In this document: piece after piece, positions 1 to 8,325 of the stretch
How positions within the stretch are numbered: the first letter of the stretch is position 1
Layout of the letters: the number at the start of each line of letters is the position of its first letter
From: Peribacillus frigoritolerans
Lineage (GTDB): Bacteria; Bacillota; Bacilli; Bacillales; DSM-1321
DNA: 64,000 nucleotides
Assembly: GCF_030676415.1 (NCBI RefSeq)
Contig: NZ_JAUUTW010000008.1
Span: 124,001-188,000, forward strand
Direction of reading: 5' to 3'
The notes under the pieces: generated by a model
Seen by the model: only the letters and a program-made list of their open reading frames with translations
Database searches by the model: none
What the model was told of the DNA's origin: nothing
Made by a program: the position numbers and the translations under genes

Positions 1-907
1 GTTGACCGTCATTTCAATTTTTCATGATTTGAATTTGGCTGGATTATATTGTGATCGGCTCATGTTGCTTGAGAAAGGGCAGATTCAGGTTGTTGATGTG
101 CCGAATGAAGTGCTCCAACAGGAACGGATTCAGGGTGTATATCATACGACAATCGAAAAACATCCACATCCCGCCCTTCCGAAACCGCAGATGTTCATCG
201 TTCCGGAAAAGCATGGCCATGATACTGCCCCATTGGAAATTGATGATTCGTATTTGACAATCGGACCTGAGATGATTCAATTGGATTCTCCAATCCCGCT
301 TAGAACGATGTCTTCTGGAGTGACTGGTTCGGGGACGGGCTGGCATAAATATTTTGTGAATAGGCACGTCCATCATGGCTATGATTGCGAGGATCATCAT
401 GTTGAAATGGCCGACTATTTAAAAACTCATGGTTTTGAACCTCAGGAAACGGTGGGGATGATGACAGCTGTCTTTCTCGATACGGTTGCTTTCAAGCTAT
501 TAAGAGCTGAAGATTTCTCGGTTTTTATTATCGTGACGGCTGGTGTGGGGAATGCCATCGACGCTTCTTTAGCTGATCGGCATTCTTGGAGTTCCACTCC
601 AGGAACGATAAATACATGGATATTCGTAAATGGGCATTTGGCAGAAGAGGCTTTCATCCACAGTATAGTTACTGCAACCGAGGCAAAAGTGAAAGCGCTT
701 CATGATCTGCATGTCTTGGATAAGGTGACAAATACATGTGCAACAGGAACATCGACAGACAGCATTTTGATTGCGGCAACTCAAAGAGGGGCAAAGCTTC
801 AATACGCAGGCACCATCACTCCGTTAGGGAAGCTGATCAGCCGGGGTGTATATGATTGTACAGTGGAAGCATTAAAGAATAATCGGAAACGGATTGAGGA
901 TCTATGA
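1..907 (+). CDS. cbiZ: Cobalamin ABC transporter ATPase fused to adenosylcobinamide amidohydrolase (CbiZ), 5' end missing
   Basis: The gene starts before the window; only its last 301 residues are visible. The first 30 or so are the end of an ABC ATPase: the H-loop histidine in SIFHDLNLA, then a LMLLEKGQI strand. After a linker, roughly residues 95-301 form a CbiZ domain, with TAGVGNA and TCATGTSTDS segments. Known for the family: CbiZ cuts the aminopropanol amide bond of adenosylcobinamide or pseudo-B12 to give adenosylcobyric acid, so a foreign lower ligand can be replaced. The ATPase half would power corrinoid import (BtuD type), and B. subtilis YvrA has the same fusion. The stop codon overlaps the cbiB start (ATGA), so the genes are translationally coupled. 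The permease, binding protein and any cobalamin riboswitch would lie upstream, outside the window. Confidence 0.9.
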   Translation, partial: LTVISIFHDLNLAGLYCDRLMLLEKGQIQVVDVPNEVLQQERIQGVYHTTIEKHPHPALPKPQMFIVPEKHGHDTAPLEIDDSYLTIGPEMIQLDSPIPLRTMSSGVTGSGTGWHKYFVNRHVHHGYDCEDHHVEMADYLKTHGFEPQETVGMMTAVFLDTVAFKLLRAEDFSVFIIVTAGVGNAIDASLADRHSWSSTPGTINTWIFVNGHLAEEAFIHSIVTATEAKVKALHDLHVLDKVTNTCATGTSTDSILIAATQRGAKLQYAGTITPLGKLISRGVYDCTVEALKNNRKRIEDL

Positions 908-1869
908 TTTACTATCATCTTTTGGCAGTTACGCTGGCGTTTTTCCTTGATCTATTAATTGGTGACCCGCCAAATTGGCCGCATCCAGTCAAATGGATAG
1001 GAACGATGATTAGCAAGTTGGATCTGGCATTCAATAGAGGGGCATATAAGAAACGGAATGGACTCTTCATGTTGATCATCGTCTTATCGGTGGTGTTATT
1101 GATTACTGGTCTCACCGTCTATTTAGCTTATCGAATCCATCCGCTTGCAGGTATCTTTTGGGAAGCTGTTGTCATTTCTACCACGATAGCTCAGAAGGGC
1201 TTGAAGCAAGCTGGGATGGACGTTTGCCTTCCGCTGAATGAAAGGGATTTTCCTGAAGCGAGGCTAAAGCTTTCCTATATCGTGGGCCGTGATACTGCTG
1301 ATCTTGATGAATCCGAAATAGTCAGGGGCACCGTGGAAACCGTAGCGGAGAATACCAGTGATGGGATTACAGCCCCAATGTTTTGGGCAGCCATTGGCGG
1401 TGCGCCGCTCGCGATGGTATACAGGGCGATTAATACCTGCGATTCCATGGTAGGATACAAAAATGATAAATATGGGCAATTCGGCTGGGCTTCAGCCAAG
1501 CTCGATGATATCGTCAACTGGATTCCCAGCCGCCTCACCGGGTTCCTGATGTTGCTGAGCTCGAAATCCGGCTATCATGGATTTGGTACCAGATGGAAGA
1601 TATTATTCAATGACGCAAAAAAACATCCAAGCCCGAATAGCGGGTGGTGTGAAGCAGGCGTTGCTGCCATTTTGGGAATACAGCTTGGAGGCCGGAATAT
1701 GTACAAAGGAATTGTTTCCGACCGTGCGAGGATGGGAGTTCCGCTTGTTCGATTGGAAGCAAAACATATACCACAAACGATTACCATCATGCATCGGTCA
1801 TCTTTTCTATTTCTACTGATGCTATGGCTAGGGGGACTTATTCTTGACATTACCTTCTCATGGCTCTAA
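904..1869 (+). CDS. cbiB: Adenosylcobinamide-phosphate synthase CbiB
   Basis: A 321-residue polytopic membrane protein. It opens with the family motif LIGDPPNWPHPVKWIG (about residues 18-33) and carries GTVETVAENTSDGI near the middle, both typical of CbiB. Known role: it joins adenosylcobyric acid, the product of the upstream CbiZ, to aminopropanol phosphate, rebuilding the cobinamide phosphate arm. The start ATG overlaps the stop of cbiZ by four bases and its end overlaps the next gene by 26 bases. In this operon it performs the re-amidation step after CbiZ cleavage. The length is normal and no defects are seen. Confidence 0.95.
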   Translation: MIYYHLLAVTLAFFLDLLIGDPPNWPHPVKWIGTMISKLDLAFNRGAYKKRNGLFMLIIVLSVVLLITGLTVYLAYRIHPLAGIFWEAVVISTTIAQKGLKQAGMDVCLPLNERDFPEARLKLSYIVGRDTADLDESEIVRGTVETVAENTSDGITAPMFWAAIGGAPLAMVYRAINTCDSMVGYKNDKYGQFGWASAKLDDIVNWIPSRLTGFLMLLSSKSGYHGFGTRWKILFNDAKKHPSPNSGWCEAGVAAILGIQLGGRNMYKGIVSDRARMGVPLVRLEAKHIPQTITIMHRSSFLFLLMLWLGGLILDITFSWL

Positions 1870-2917
1870 TCCTCATTATCTTTACAAAGCGCTGGAAATC
1901 GAAATGCCTGAATCGGTTCTCGACTTCAGTGCCAACATCAACCCATTGGGTCCGCCTTTACGCATAAAGGAACAGTGGTCGGGTTTTTTTGAAGGAATCC
2001 TTCAATACCCAGATCCGCATGCCATTGACCTGACAAAATCAATTGCAAAAAAAGAAGCTCTTCCTGAGCAATCCGTTTTGATGGGGAACGGTGGTGCTGA
2101 AATAATCATGTTGGTAGCGAACGGATTAGCCAATCAAAGGGTGCTAATCATTCAGCCGGCATTTGCGGAATATGCTGAAGCTTGTTTGGCAGCGGGATGT
2201 AAGGTCGATTTTCACCAGCTGGATGCTCCTGAGTGGCAATTGGACTTGGATCGATTGATTCCCCGATTACCCGAATATGATGCAATTTTCTTATGTACGC
2301 CTAATAATCCGACGGGTGTTTCTTTTAAGCGCGATACAGTCAGGGAATTGATCATTGAATGCCAAAAAGCGGATTGCCTGGTTGTCCTGGATGAGGCTTT
2401 TTATGACTTTACGGAAGATGCCTTTAGTTATGCTTCTTTAATCAATGTATTTCCACATTTACTCATTCTAAGATCAATGACTAAAATCTTTGCAATTCCG
2501 GGTTTGAGACTAGGCTATTTGCTTGCGGCACCTGACATCATCAAACGGGTAAGAAATTACAAACCGCATTGGAGCGTCAACCATGTGGCACTTGAAGTAG
2601 GGGGAATCTGTCTTGCAGAAGAAGCCTATATGAGAAAAACAAGAGACTATATTGCATTGGAAAAGCAAAAACTATTCCGGTTTTATAAGGAGCAAGGGTT
2701 GATTGTCTCCGATAGCACAGTTAATTTTTATTTGGTTAAAGATGAATCCCTATCCCTTTTCCCCTTTTTGCTGAAAAAAGGAATCGTACCGCGCCATACC
2801 TATAATTTCCCTGGTTTGGATGGAAGATGGCTTCGATTTGCAGTGAAGAGTGAACATGATAACCAAGCACTGATGGAGGGGGTAAGACAGTGGAGAAAGC
2901 AAGGCTCTGTTTTATAA
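1844..2917 (+). CDS. cobD: L-threonine-O-3-phosphate decarboxylase CobD
   Basis: A 357-residue class I/II PLP aminotransferase-fold enzyme related to histidinol-phosphate aminotransferase. FSANINPLGPP near the N-terminus, the CTPNNPTG segment, and the PLP-lysine region SMTKIFAIPGLRLGY are visible. In cobalamin clusters this family decarboxylates threonine phosphate to (R)-1-amino-2-propanol phosphate, the substrate used by CbiB just upstream. The start is TTG at 1844, with a GGGGGA ribosome site about eight bases upstream and a 26-base overlap with cbiB. No threonine kinase (PduX) is present in the window, so threonine phosphate must come from elsewhere. A hisC function is possible by fold alone but is disfavoured by context. 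Confidence 0.9.
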   Translation: MTLPSHGSNPHYLYKALEIEMPESVLDFSANINPLGPPLRIKEQWSGFFEGILQYPDPHAIDLTKSIAKKEALPEQSVLMGNGGAEIIMLVANGLANQRVLIIQPAFAEYAEACLAAGCKVDFHQLDAPEWQLDLDRLIPRLPEYDAIFLCTPNNPTGVSFKRDTVRELIIECQKADCLVVLDEAFYDFTEDAFSYASLINVFPHLLILRSMTKIFAIPGLRLGYLLAAPDIIKRVRNYKPHWSVNHVALEVGGICLAEEAYMRKTRDYIALEKQKLFRFYKEQGLIVSDSTVNFYLVKDESLSLFPFLLKKGIVPRHTYNFPGLDGRWLRFAVKSEHDNQALMEGVRQWRKQGSVL

Positions 2918-3465
2918 CCGGGGGTGTCCGTTCCGGAAAAAGCAGCTTCGCAGAAAGAAAAGCCCTGGAGTATGCACTCCAAATGGATGGGAACTTGCAT
3001 TACCTTGCCTGTGGCCGTGTGAGTGATGATGAAATGGGTGAACGCATCCTTAGGCACCGGAAAGATAGAGAAAGCAGCCCGATTGCTTGGAAAACTTCCG
3101 AATACGCAACGGATATTACAAGAATAGGGGCGGACATTGATCAGGATTCTATTATTCTGCTCGATTGTCTGACAACCCTGCTTGATAACGAACTATTTGG
3201 CCCTGGTATTCCGCTTGAAGAAGAATTTTTAGATAGCATTTTTTCAAAAATAATAACCGGGATCAATGAGATAAGAAAACAATCCAGCTGTTTAATAGTC
3301 GTGAGCAATGAGTTGGTGCAGGAACCGATTTTCCAGGATGATTTCCTCCATATATACGGAAAAACACTGGGCCAGCTTCATCAAACGATCGTCGGGCAGG
3401 CCGATGAAGCCTATCTTGTAGAAGCGGGAATTCCATTGCGGAAGAAAGGGTGCATGCAGGAATGA
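2890..3465 (+). CDS. cobU: Adenosylcobinamide kinase / adenosylcobinamide-phosphate guanylyltransferase CobU
   Basis: A 191-residue P-loop protein: GGVRSGKSSFAE at residues 10-21, the histidine motif ILRHRKDR at about residues 54-61 (the site guanylylated in characterised CobU), and LLDCLTT as the Walker B strand. Known role: it phosphorylates adenosylcobinamide and then transfers GMP to give AdoCbi-GDP. The start is GTG at 2890 behind GGAGGGGG, overlapping cobD by 28 bases. Length is close to the usual 180-190. This is the complete CobU of the operon; a shorter relative lies at 4744. Confidence 0.95.
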   Translation: MEKARLCFITGGVRSGKSSFAERKALEYALQMDGNLHYLACGRVSDDEMGERILRHRKDRESSPIAWKTSEYATDITRIGADIDQDSIILLDCLTTLLDNELFGPGIPLEEEFLDSIFSKIITGINEIRKQSSCLIVVSNELVQEPIFQDDFLHIYGKTLGQLHQTIVGQADEAYLVEAGIPLRKKGCMQE

Positions 3466-4253
3466 TCGGAGTGATCGGATTTTTAATTAACCTGCAGTTC
3501 TTTACGGTTTTTCCAATAAAGAAGCAGCTTCCGATGGAGAAGAAATATATTCACCGTGCCATTCAAACCTTTCCATTAGTAGGTCTTTTGCTAGGCTTGA
3601 TATTGGGCGGTGTTTTGTATGCACTAGTGGAATGGACCCCATTGTCATCGCTTTCGATTGCCTTTTTCCTTTGGTTTTTGACGATGGCATTAACGGGAGG
3701 TTTGCATCTCGATGGCTGGATCGATGCAAGTGATGCTTTTTTTTCCTATCAGGATAAAGAGCGGCGATTGGAAATCATGAAGGATTCCAGGACAGGTGCA
3801 TTCGGTGTCATCTCCGTCATAGTCCTATTGGCTGCCCGGTTCATATTTATCTATGAAATTGTCGAAAGGGTAAATGAATGGACATACTTCTTGATCATTG
3901 CCCTTCCACTCTTAAGCAAATGTGTGATGGGTTATCTACTCATCCGGATGCCGCTGGCTAAAAAAGAGGGGCTCGGTGCTTTTTTTCAAAGTGCAGTAAT
4001 GAAAAGCAGTTTGCCCATTTATTGGCTGTACCTCCTTGTAAGTCTGGCGATTGCCTGGATCATCGATTTTAAGCTTGTCACCTTATTTTTCATCATGTGT
4101 CTGGCTGCGGTGTTTTTCCTGGTTTATATAAAATGTAAAATCGTCAGTTGGTTCGGTGGGATAACGGGGGATGTACTGGGGGCATCCGTGGAAGGGGTTG
4201 AGCTTTGGTTATGGCTGATATTGTGGCTATTACACTACTTCGCCATGGGCTGA
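3462..4253 (+). CDS. cobS: Adenosylcobinamide-GDP ribazoletransferase (cobalamin synthase) CobS
   Basis: A 263-residue integral membrane protein with about six hydrophobic segments and the family signature GGLHLDGWIDASDAFFS (about residues 72-88). CobS joins AdoCbi-GDP to alpha-ribazole (phosphate) in the last assembly step. The reading frame is also open from GTG 3450, but that codon lies only a base from the AAAGGG site. I therefore chose ATG 3462, about eleven bases from it. It overlaps the end of cobU and runs 49 bases into the next frame, so the operon is translationally coupled. Confidence 0.93.
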   Translation: MIGVIGFLINLQFFTVFPIKKQLPMEKKYIHRAIQTFPLVGLLLGLILGGVLYALVEWTPLSSLSIAFFLWFLTMALTGGLHLDGWIDASDAFFSYQDKERRLEIMKDSRTGAFGVISVIVLLAARFIFIYEIVERVNEWTYFLIIALPLLSKCVMGYLLIRMPLAKKEGLGAFFQSAVMKSSLPIYWLYLLVSLAIAWIIDFKLVTLFFIMCLAAVFFLVYIKCKIVSWFGGITGDVLGASVEGVELWLWLILWLLHYFAMG

Positions 4254-4828
4254 CAGTAGAAAATGAGCGAAAGGCCTATTTAGGCTGGACCGATTCTCCA
4301 TTAAGTACGGAAGGAGAAAAGGAAATACTGGACTTAAGGGGCTCGTACCCACAGTATGAAAAAATTCACAGCAGTGATTTACCCCGCTGTGTGGAAACTG
4401 CACGACTGTTGTTTCCAAATATGGTTCCGGTCAAAAACCCTTTGTTCCGTGAGATGAACTTCGGCAGTTGGGAAGGGCGGACGTATCATGATTTGAAGAC
4501 AGACGGAGATTATCTTAATTGGCTGGAACGTCCCATGGAGGCACTGGTACCTGGGGGTGAAAGCTATCCGGCTTTTTCCGAGCGTGTTAATAATGGATGG
4601 AACCAATTGATTGCCTGTAAGGAGAACCGATTTGCCCTAATGACGCATGGAGGGGTAATTCGTGATTTATTGGTACGCTATGCCCCGAAGGAAAAGTCTT
4701 TTTTTGATTGGGGGATTTCCCATGGCAGGGGATATGAGCTGATATGGGAAGACCGGAACAGCTTAAGGAGGGGAGAACGCTGCACTTTGTTACAGGAGGC
4801 GCCTATAATGGGAAAACTAAATGGGTAA
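4205..4828 (+). CDS. cobC: Alpha-ribazole phosphatase-type histidine phosphatase CobC
   Basis: A 207-residue histidine phosphatase (phosphoglycerate-mutase fold). The catalytic LLRHGLTVEN is at about residues 10-19, and the second histidine lies in MTHGGVIRDLL near residue 150. In cobalamin operons it dephosphorylates alpha-ribazole-5'-phosphate or cobalamin-5'-phosphate. The start is TTG 4205, with GAAGGGG seven bases upstream; ATG 4211 is the alternative. It overlaps cobS by 49 bases. Position between cobS and a cobU relative supports the CobC role over a generic mutase. Confidence 0.88.
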   Translation: MVMADIVAITLLRHGLTVENERKAYLGWTDSPLSTEGEKEILDLRGSYPQYEKIHSSDLPRCVETARLLFPNMVPVKNPLFREMNFGSWEGRTYHDLKTDGDYLNWLERPMEALVPGGESYPAFSERVNNGWNQLIACKENRFALMTHGGVIRDLLVRYAPKEKSFFDWGISHGRGYELIWEDRNSLRRGERCTLLQEAPIMGKLNG

Positions 4829-5208
4829 AGCAATTGTATGGTTTGGAAAATGATGTCCTTTGGCTATCCGGTTATCGAAAAGAACAGCCGGAATTGATTG
4901 ATTTTCAAGGCAAGACTGTTGTATTGCAAGGGTTGGATGCATGGGTTCAACAAGATGCAGAAATGATGGATTCAGATTCGATTCGAAAAAGATGGAAGGA
5001 AATCATGGCTGATTGGCGAATATGGGAGAAAGAAAGGGATGAACACAACTGCATTGTGATCGGTTCTGATATTTCCAAGGGCATTGTCCCGATGGAAGCA
5101 AGAGATCGCAGATGGCGCGATGCCTGCGGATGGGTCTTTCAAGATGTAGCATCCATATCAAGGCGCGTTGATATCATCTGGTATGGAATGAACCAGCGAA
5201 TAAAGTAG
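4744..5208 (+). CDS. CobU-like P-loop protein lacking the guanylylation histidine
   Basis: Up to 154 residues, about 40 shorter than the CobU at 2890. It keeps a P-loop (GGAYNGKT) and the C-terminal CobU block with GIVPMEARDRRWRD and QDVASISRRVD. The ILRHRKDR-like histidine motif is absent; the equivalent stretch reads GYRKEQPE. From family knowledge, that suggests it cannot form the GMP intermediate, so it may be kinase-only, regulatory or vestigial. Start choice is open. ATG 4744 has only a weak ribosome site. A strong AAGGAGGGG at 4765-4773 sits six bases before an in-frame CTG at 4780, just ahead of the P-loop. It overlaps cobC by 85 or 49 bases. Confidence 0.75.
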   Translation: MGRPEQLKEGRTLHFVTGGAYNGKTKWVKQLYGLENDVLWLSGYRKEQPELIDFQGKTVVLQGLDAWVQQDAEMMDSDSIRKRWKEIMADWRIWEKERDEHNCIVIGSDISKGIVPMEARDRRWRDACGWVFQDVASISRRVDIIWYGMNQRIK

Positions 5209-5222
5209 AGGAGGTAATTGGG

Positions 5223-5807
5223 ATGAAAATTTATACACGTACAGGGGATAAGGGACAAACAAGCGTAATCGGAGGTCGGCTTGACAAGGATGACGTCCGT
5301 GTTGAATCTTATGGAACGGTGGATGAAGTGAATAGCTATATCGGTCTTGCGGTGACAGAATTGGATTCAGCGATATTTACGGATGTACTGGCTGATCTAG
5401 AGAAAATCCAGCATGAGTTGTTTGACTGCGGCGGTGATTTGGCAACCGTTTCCGAGAAGGCCCCACAAAAGCTGACGGATGAGGCCATTACCTATTTGGA
5501 AGAACGAATAGATGCCTTCATACTTGAAGCGCCGGAACTGGAAAAGTTTATCTTGCCTGGCGGCTCAAAAGCGGCTGCAACCATTCACATTGCCCGAACC
5601 GTTACAAGAAGGGCGGAACGATTGGTCGTTTCATTGATCAAGTCGGGTGCGGCCGTTTCACCATTATCACTTCAATATTTAAATCGTTTGTCGGATTACT
5701 TCTTTGCTGTTGCACGTGTGATCAATTTCCGTCTTGGTGTGAAAGATGTGGAATATATCCGTAGCGCAAATGTGTTCCGTGGAGGGAAAAGAAAGGAAAA
5801 AGAGTAA
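5223..5807 (+). CDS. pduO: PduO-type cob(I)alamin adenosyltransferase
   Basis: A 194-residue ATP:cob(I)alamin adenosyltransferase. The N-terminal ATP-binding motif IYTRTGDKGQTSVIGG and the C-terminal RTVTRRAERLV and LNRLSDYFFAVAR helices match the family (B. subtilis YvqK). It adds the 5'-deoxyadenosyl ligand to cobalt, making the coenzyme form needed by mutases such as IcmF at 50663. It starts 14 bases after the CobU-like gene behind GAGGAGG and ends two bases before the next gene. Confidence 0.95.
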   Translation: MKIYTRTGDKGQTSVIGGRLDKDDVRVESYGTVDEVNSYIGLAVTELDSAIFTDVLADLEKIQHELFDCGGDLATVSEKAPQKLTDEAITYLEERIDAFILEAPELEKFILPGGSKAAATIHIARTVTRRAERLVVSLIKSGAAVSPLSLQYLNRLSDYFFAVARVINFRLGVKDVEYIRSANVFRGGKRKEKE

Positions 5808-5809
5808 AC

Positions 5810-6304
5810 ATGGATGTAAGAAAAATTAGTGCAATTGCTATATTCATTGCCTTATCCGCAGTAGGGGCAATGATTAAAATCCCTTCCCCGATCGGGAGTA
5901 TTGCTTTGGATAGTTTTCCGGCCCTTTTGGCGGCCATCATACTTGGCCCGGTACCGGGGGCTATTGTAGCTGGGCTTGGTCATATCATTTCAGCGTTCAT
6001 CGGCGGCATGACACTTGGGCCATTCCACTTTTTGATCATGGTCGAAATGGCAGTCCTCGCATGGATGTTCGGCATTATATATATAAACGGGAAAAAAGTA
6101 GGCGCATTTTTCCTCTTCTTTATCGGTAATGCCTTCATTCTAGCCCTGCCTTTCGCATTTCTGGTCAGCCCTGGTTTTTACACGTTTCTGGTTCCGGGAT
6201 TAACGGCCGCGACGGCGGTAAATGTAGTATTGGCAGCTCTTTTACTGCCACGCTTGGAGCCTGTTTTGAAAAAAATGATTTTTAAAAATGGACTCGTAGA
6301 ATGA
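5810..6304 (+). CDS. cblT: ECF transporter S component, probable alpha-ribazole transporter CblT
   Basis: A 164-residue, very hydrophobic protein with about five membrane segments and the AIAIFIALSAVGAMIK opening usual for small-vitamin S components of energy-coupling-factor transporters. It is followed immediately by a CblS-like gene (ATGA overlap at 6301-6304). The CblT/CblS pair was described in Listeria and Geobacillus as an alpha-ribazole uptake and kinase route. The substrate is inferred from that pairing and the operon; a closely related S component for another corrinoid precursor cannot be excluded by eye. No ECF ATPase genes are nearby, so it would share the general module. Confidence 0.78.
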   Translation: MDVRKISAIAIFIALSAVGAMIKIPSPIGSIALDSFPALLAAIILGPVPGAIVAGLGHIISAFIGGMTLGPFHFLIMVEMAVLAWMFGIIYINGKKVGAFFLFFIGNAFILALPFAFLVSPGFYTFLVPGLTAATAVNVVLAALLLPRLEPVLKKMIFKNGLVE

Positions 6305-6999
6305 GTGATTCATTGATTTTACCATTTTCCAAATCAGAATCATTGATTGTTTCAAGTGATAATAGCGGCGGAATCGGCCTGAAGGACAAAGATCTTGTCC
6401 ATGTCCCTTATGAGGTCGTTGGCTACTATTCCTTTCGGGTTGCAGTCATGGAATGTTTGGGTGTTGGCGGAAGTCCAGTATCCGTCGTTCTAAATAATTT
6501 CTGCGGTGATGAAGCCTGGGAGGACTTGACCAGGGGTGTCAGGAAGGGGCTGAATGAATTGGGAATGGAGGACCTTCCCATTACTGGCAGCACAGAAAGT
6601 AACATGCCGCTTCTTCAATCAGCACTTGGTCTTATGGTGATTGGTAAACGAGAGAATGAATGCGTTAAAAAGCAGCATCCTTTACGGAAAATCGCTTTGA
6701 TCGGCAGGCCGCTCGTTGGAGAAGAAGTAATGGAACAGCAAGATTGGGTCGCGCCATTATCTTTATATAAAAGCCTATGTGAAATGGAAGACGTTCAGGC
6801 ACTTCCAGTCGGCTCAAAAGGGATAGCATATGAATGGGAGCATCTGGATCAAAGTGGTGAAGGTGTTTCTGTGCACATAAGTAATAATGTCGATATTGAA
6901 AAATCATCAGGACCATCCACCTGCTTCCTCATTGCTTATCCTGAACAACTGGAGGAAGAAATCAAGCATCGATCCGGTCCTCTTTTTATTGGTGAATAA
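6301..6999 (+). CDS. cblS: Probable alpha-ribazole kinase CblS (PurM/ThiL-like)
   Basis: A 232-residue protein with an AIR-synthetase/thiamine-phosphate-kinase-like N-terminal half: SSDNSGGIGLKD near residues 18-29 and a VMECLGVGGSPVSVVLNNF stretch near 49-67. It is shorter than PurM and lies directly after the S component, as cblS does in Listeria and Geobacillus. Known role there: phosphorylation of imported alpha-ribazole to alpha-ribazole phosphate, bypassing CobT. Here no cobT is visible, so CblS would supply the lower ligand for CobS. It is the last gene of the operon. No clear terminator follows before the decayed gntP. Confidence 0.78.
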   Translation: MSDSLILPFSKSESLIVSSDNSGGIGLKDKDLVHVPYEVVGYYSFRVAVMECLGVGGSPVSVVLNNFCGDEAWEDLTRGVRKGLNELGMEDLPITGSTESNMPLLQSALGLMVIGKRENECVKKQHPLRKIALIGRPLVGEEVMEQQDWVAPLSLYKSLCEMEDVQALPVGSKGIAYEWEHLDQSGEGVSVHISNNVDIEKSSGPSTCFLIAYPEQLEEEIKHRSGPLFIGE

Positions 7000-7159
7000 T
7001 CATTTCTTGACTGAATCAGGTATCGAGTTTAGTTCACAATGGACTGGTTCGATGCTTTTTTCATTGAGATCTTACCTTTATGGATTCCTTATCCTTATTC
7101 AGAGTGAATGATTGAATGAGATGTTTGTTTATTTGGATAGAGCTAGAGCCATAACAATA

Positions 7160-8303
7160 GTTTGTTGATTTATGCGCTTGTTTCCATCATTTTCCTAGTC
7201 ATTATCATAGCCAAAGCAAAATGGCACCCATTTATTGCGTTACTTATCGCTTCCGTCATTTTAGGGATTATCGCAGGTATGGATATTCCGGATGTTGCAG
7301 ATGCTGTTCAGACAGGGGTAGGTAATACTTTTGGTTAGATAGCACTCATTGTCGGTTTAGGTACCGTGCTTGGAAAGATGATGGTCGAGTCGGGCGGTGC
7401 AGAGAGGGTTGCGAATCCCCTTTTGGATAAGTTCAGTGAATAGAAAGTCCATTGGGCGATGATGATCGTTGCCTTCAAGGCAGGGATGCCCGTATGCTTC
7501 GAAGTTGGGTCGTTTTACTGATTCCAATTGTTTATACGATTGCAAAAAGAACGGGTTCATTCCTTGTGAAAATCGGGATTCCCCTGTTAGTTGTCCGGTT
7601 ATTGGTTCCTGCATATCTAAAAGAATGATGTACAAGCACCCGAGGGGCTAGCGGAACAATTATCCAATAAACATAACCGCGTGCTCCCAGGTTTCGGCAT
7701 TACCTTGATCACGACTTTAATGCCGGTCTTTTGAATGTTGATCGGAGCTTGCGGTGCTGTGTTTGGTGAAGATTCAATATTGAATGATTGGATTGACTTG
7801 ATTGGAAAACCAATCATCGCCCTCATGGTTGGTTTCATTCTTTACATTAGGTTGCGCTAGAGGTTTTAATAAAGAAGAACTAAACCAATTCATGTCCGCC
7901 TGCCTTGCCCCAACTGCATCCTTCATCTTGATTATAGGAGCGGGGGGGGTGAGGCCATTGCAAGTCTAGCGACAACTCTAATATTTCACCGATTTTGTTT
8001 GGCTGGCTCGTTGCAGCCATGATCCGTGTTGCCACAGGTTCATCAACTGTCGCGATGACAGCTGAGGTAGGTATTGTGATGCCGATTATATCTTCTATAC
8101 CAGGTGTTATATTAAATTGCTGGTCTTTGCAATCGGTTCCAGGTTCATTAATTCTATCACACGTGAATGGTGCAGGATTTTGGATGATCAAAGAGTTCTT
8201 TAATTTAACAGTCGCACAAACGTTAAAGTCTTGGACGGTTATGGAAACGATTATATCAGTCGTTTCATTTATCCTGATCTTACTATTGAATTCAATTGTT
8301 TAA
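7160..8303 (+). pseudogene. gntP: Decayed gluconate permease (GntP family)
   Basis: Reading across frames recovers GntP-like sequence over the whole stretch: LIYALVSIIFLVIIIAKAKW at the start, then IALIVGLGTVLGKMMVESGGAERVA, EVG..VLLIPIV, and a C-terminal segment (7995-8303) with VATGSSTVAMTAEVGIVMP and ILSHVNGAGFWMIKEFFNL. The frame has TAG codons at 7336 and 7441, a frameshift near 7510-7520, a TGA near 7733, further stops and shifts at 7620-7990, and is about 200 bases shorter than an intact gene, so a piece is missing too. Several independent lesions argue for a true pseudogene. The intact gluconokinase begins 22 bases after the last codon. The preceding 160 bases hold no supported gene. 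Confidence 0.88.
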
Positions 8304-8325
8304 GAGAAAGGAGCATGATGTAAAT

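Noticed and set aside
7160-8303. Sequencing errors as the cause of the broken gntP
   Set aside because: There are in-frame stop substitutions, several shifts and a missing piece, too many and too varied for ordinary read errors in an otherwise clean window.
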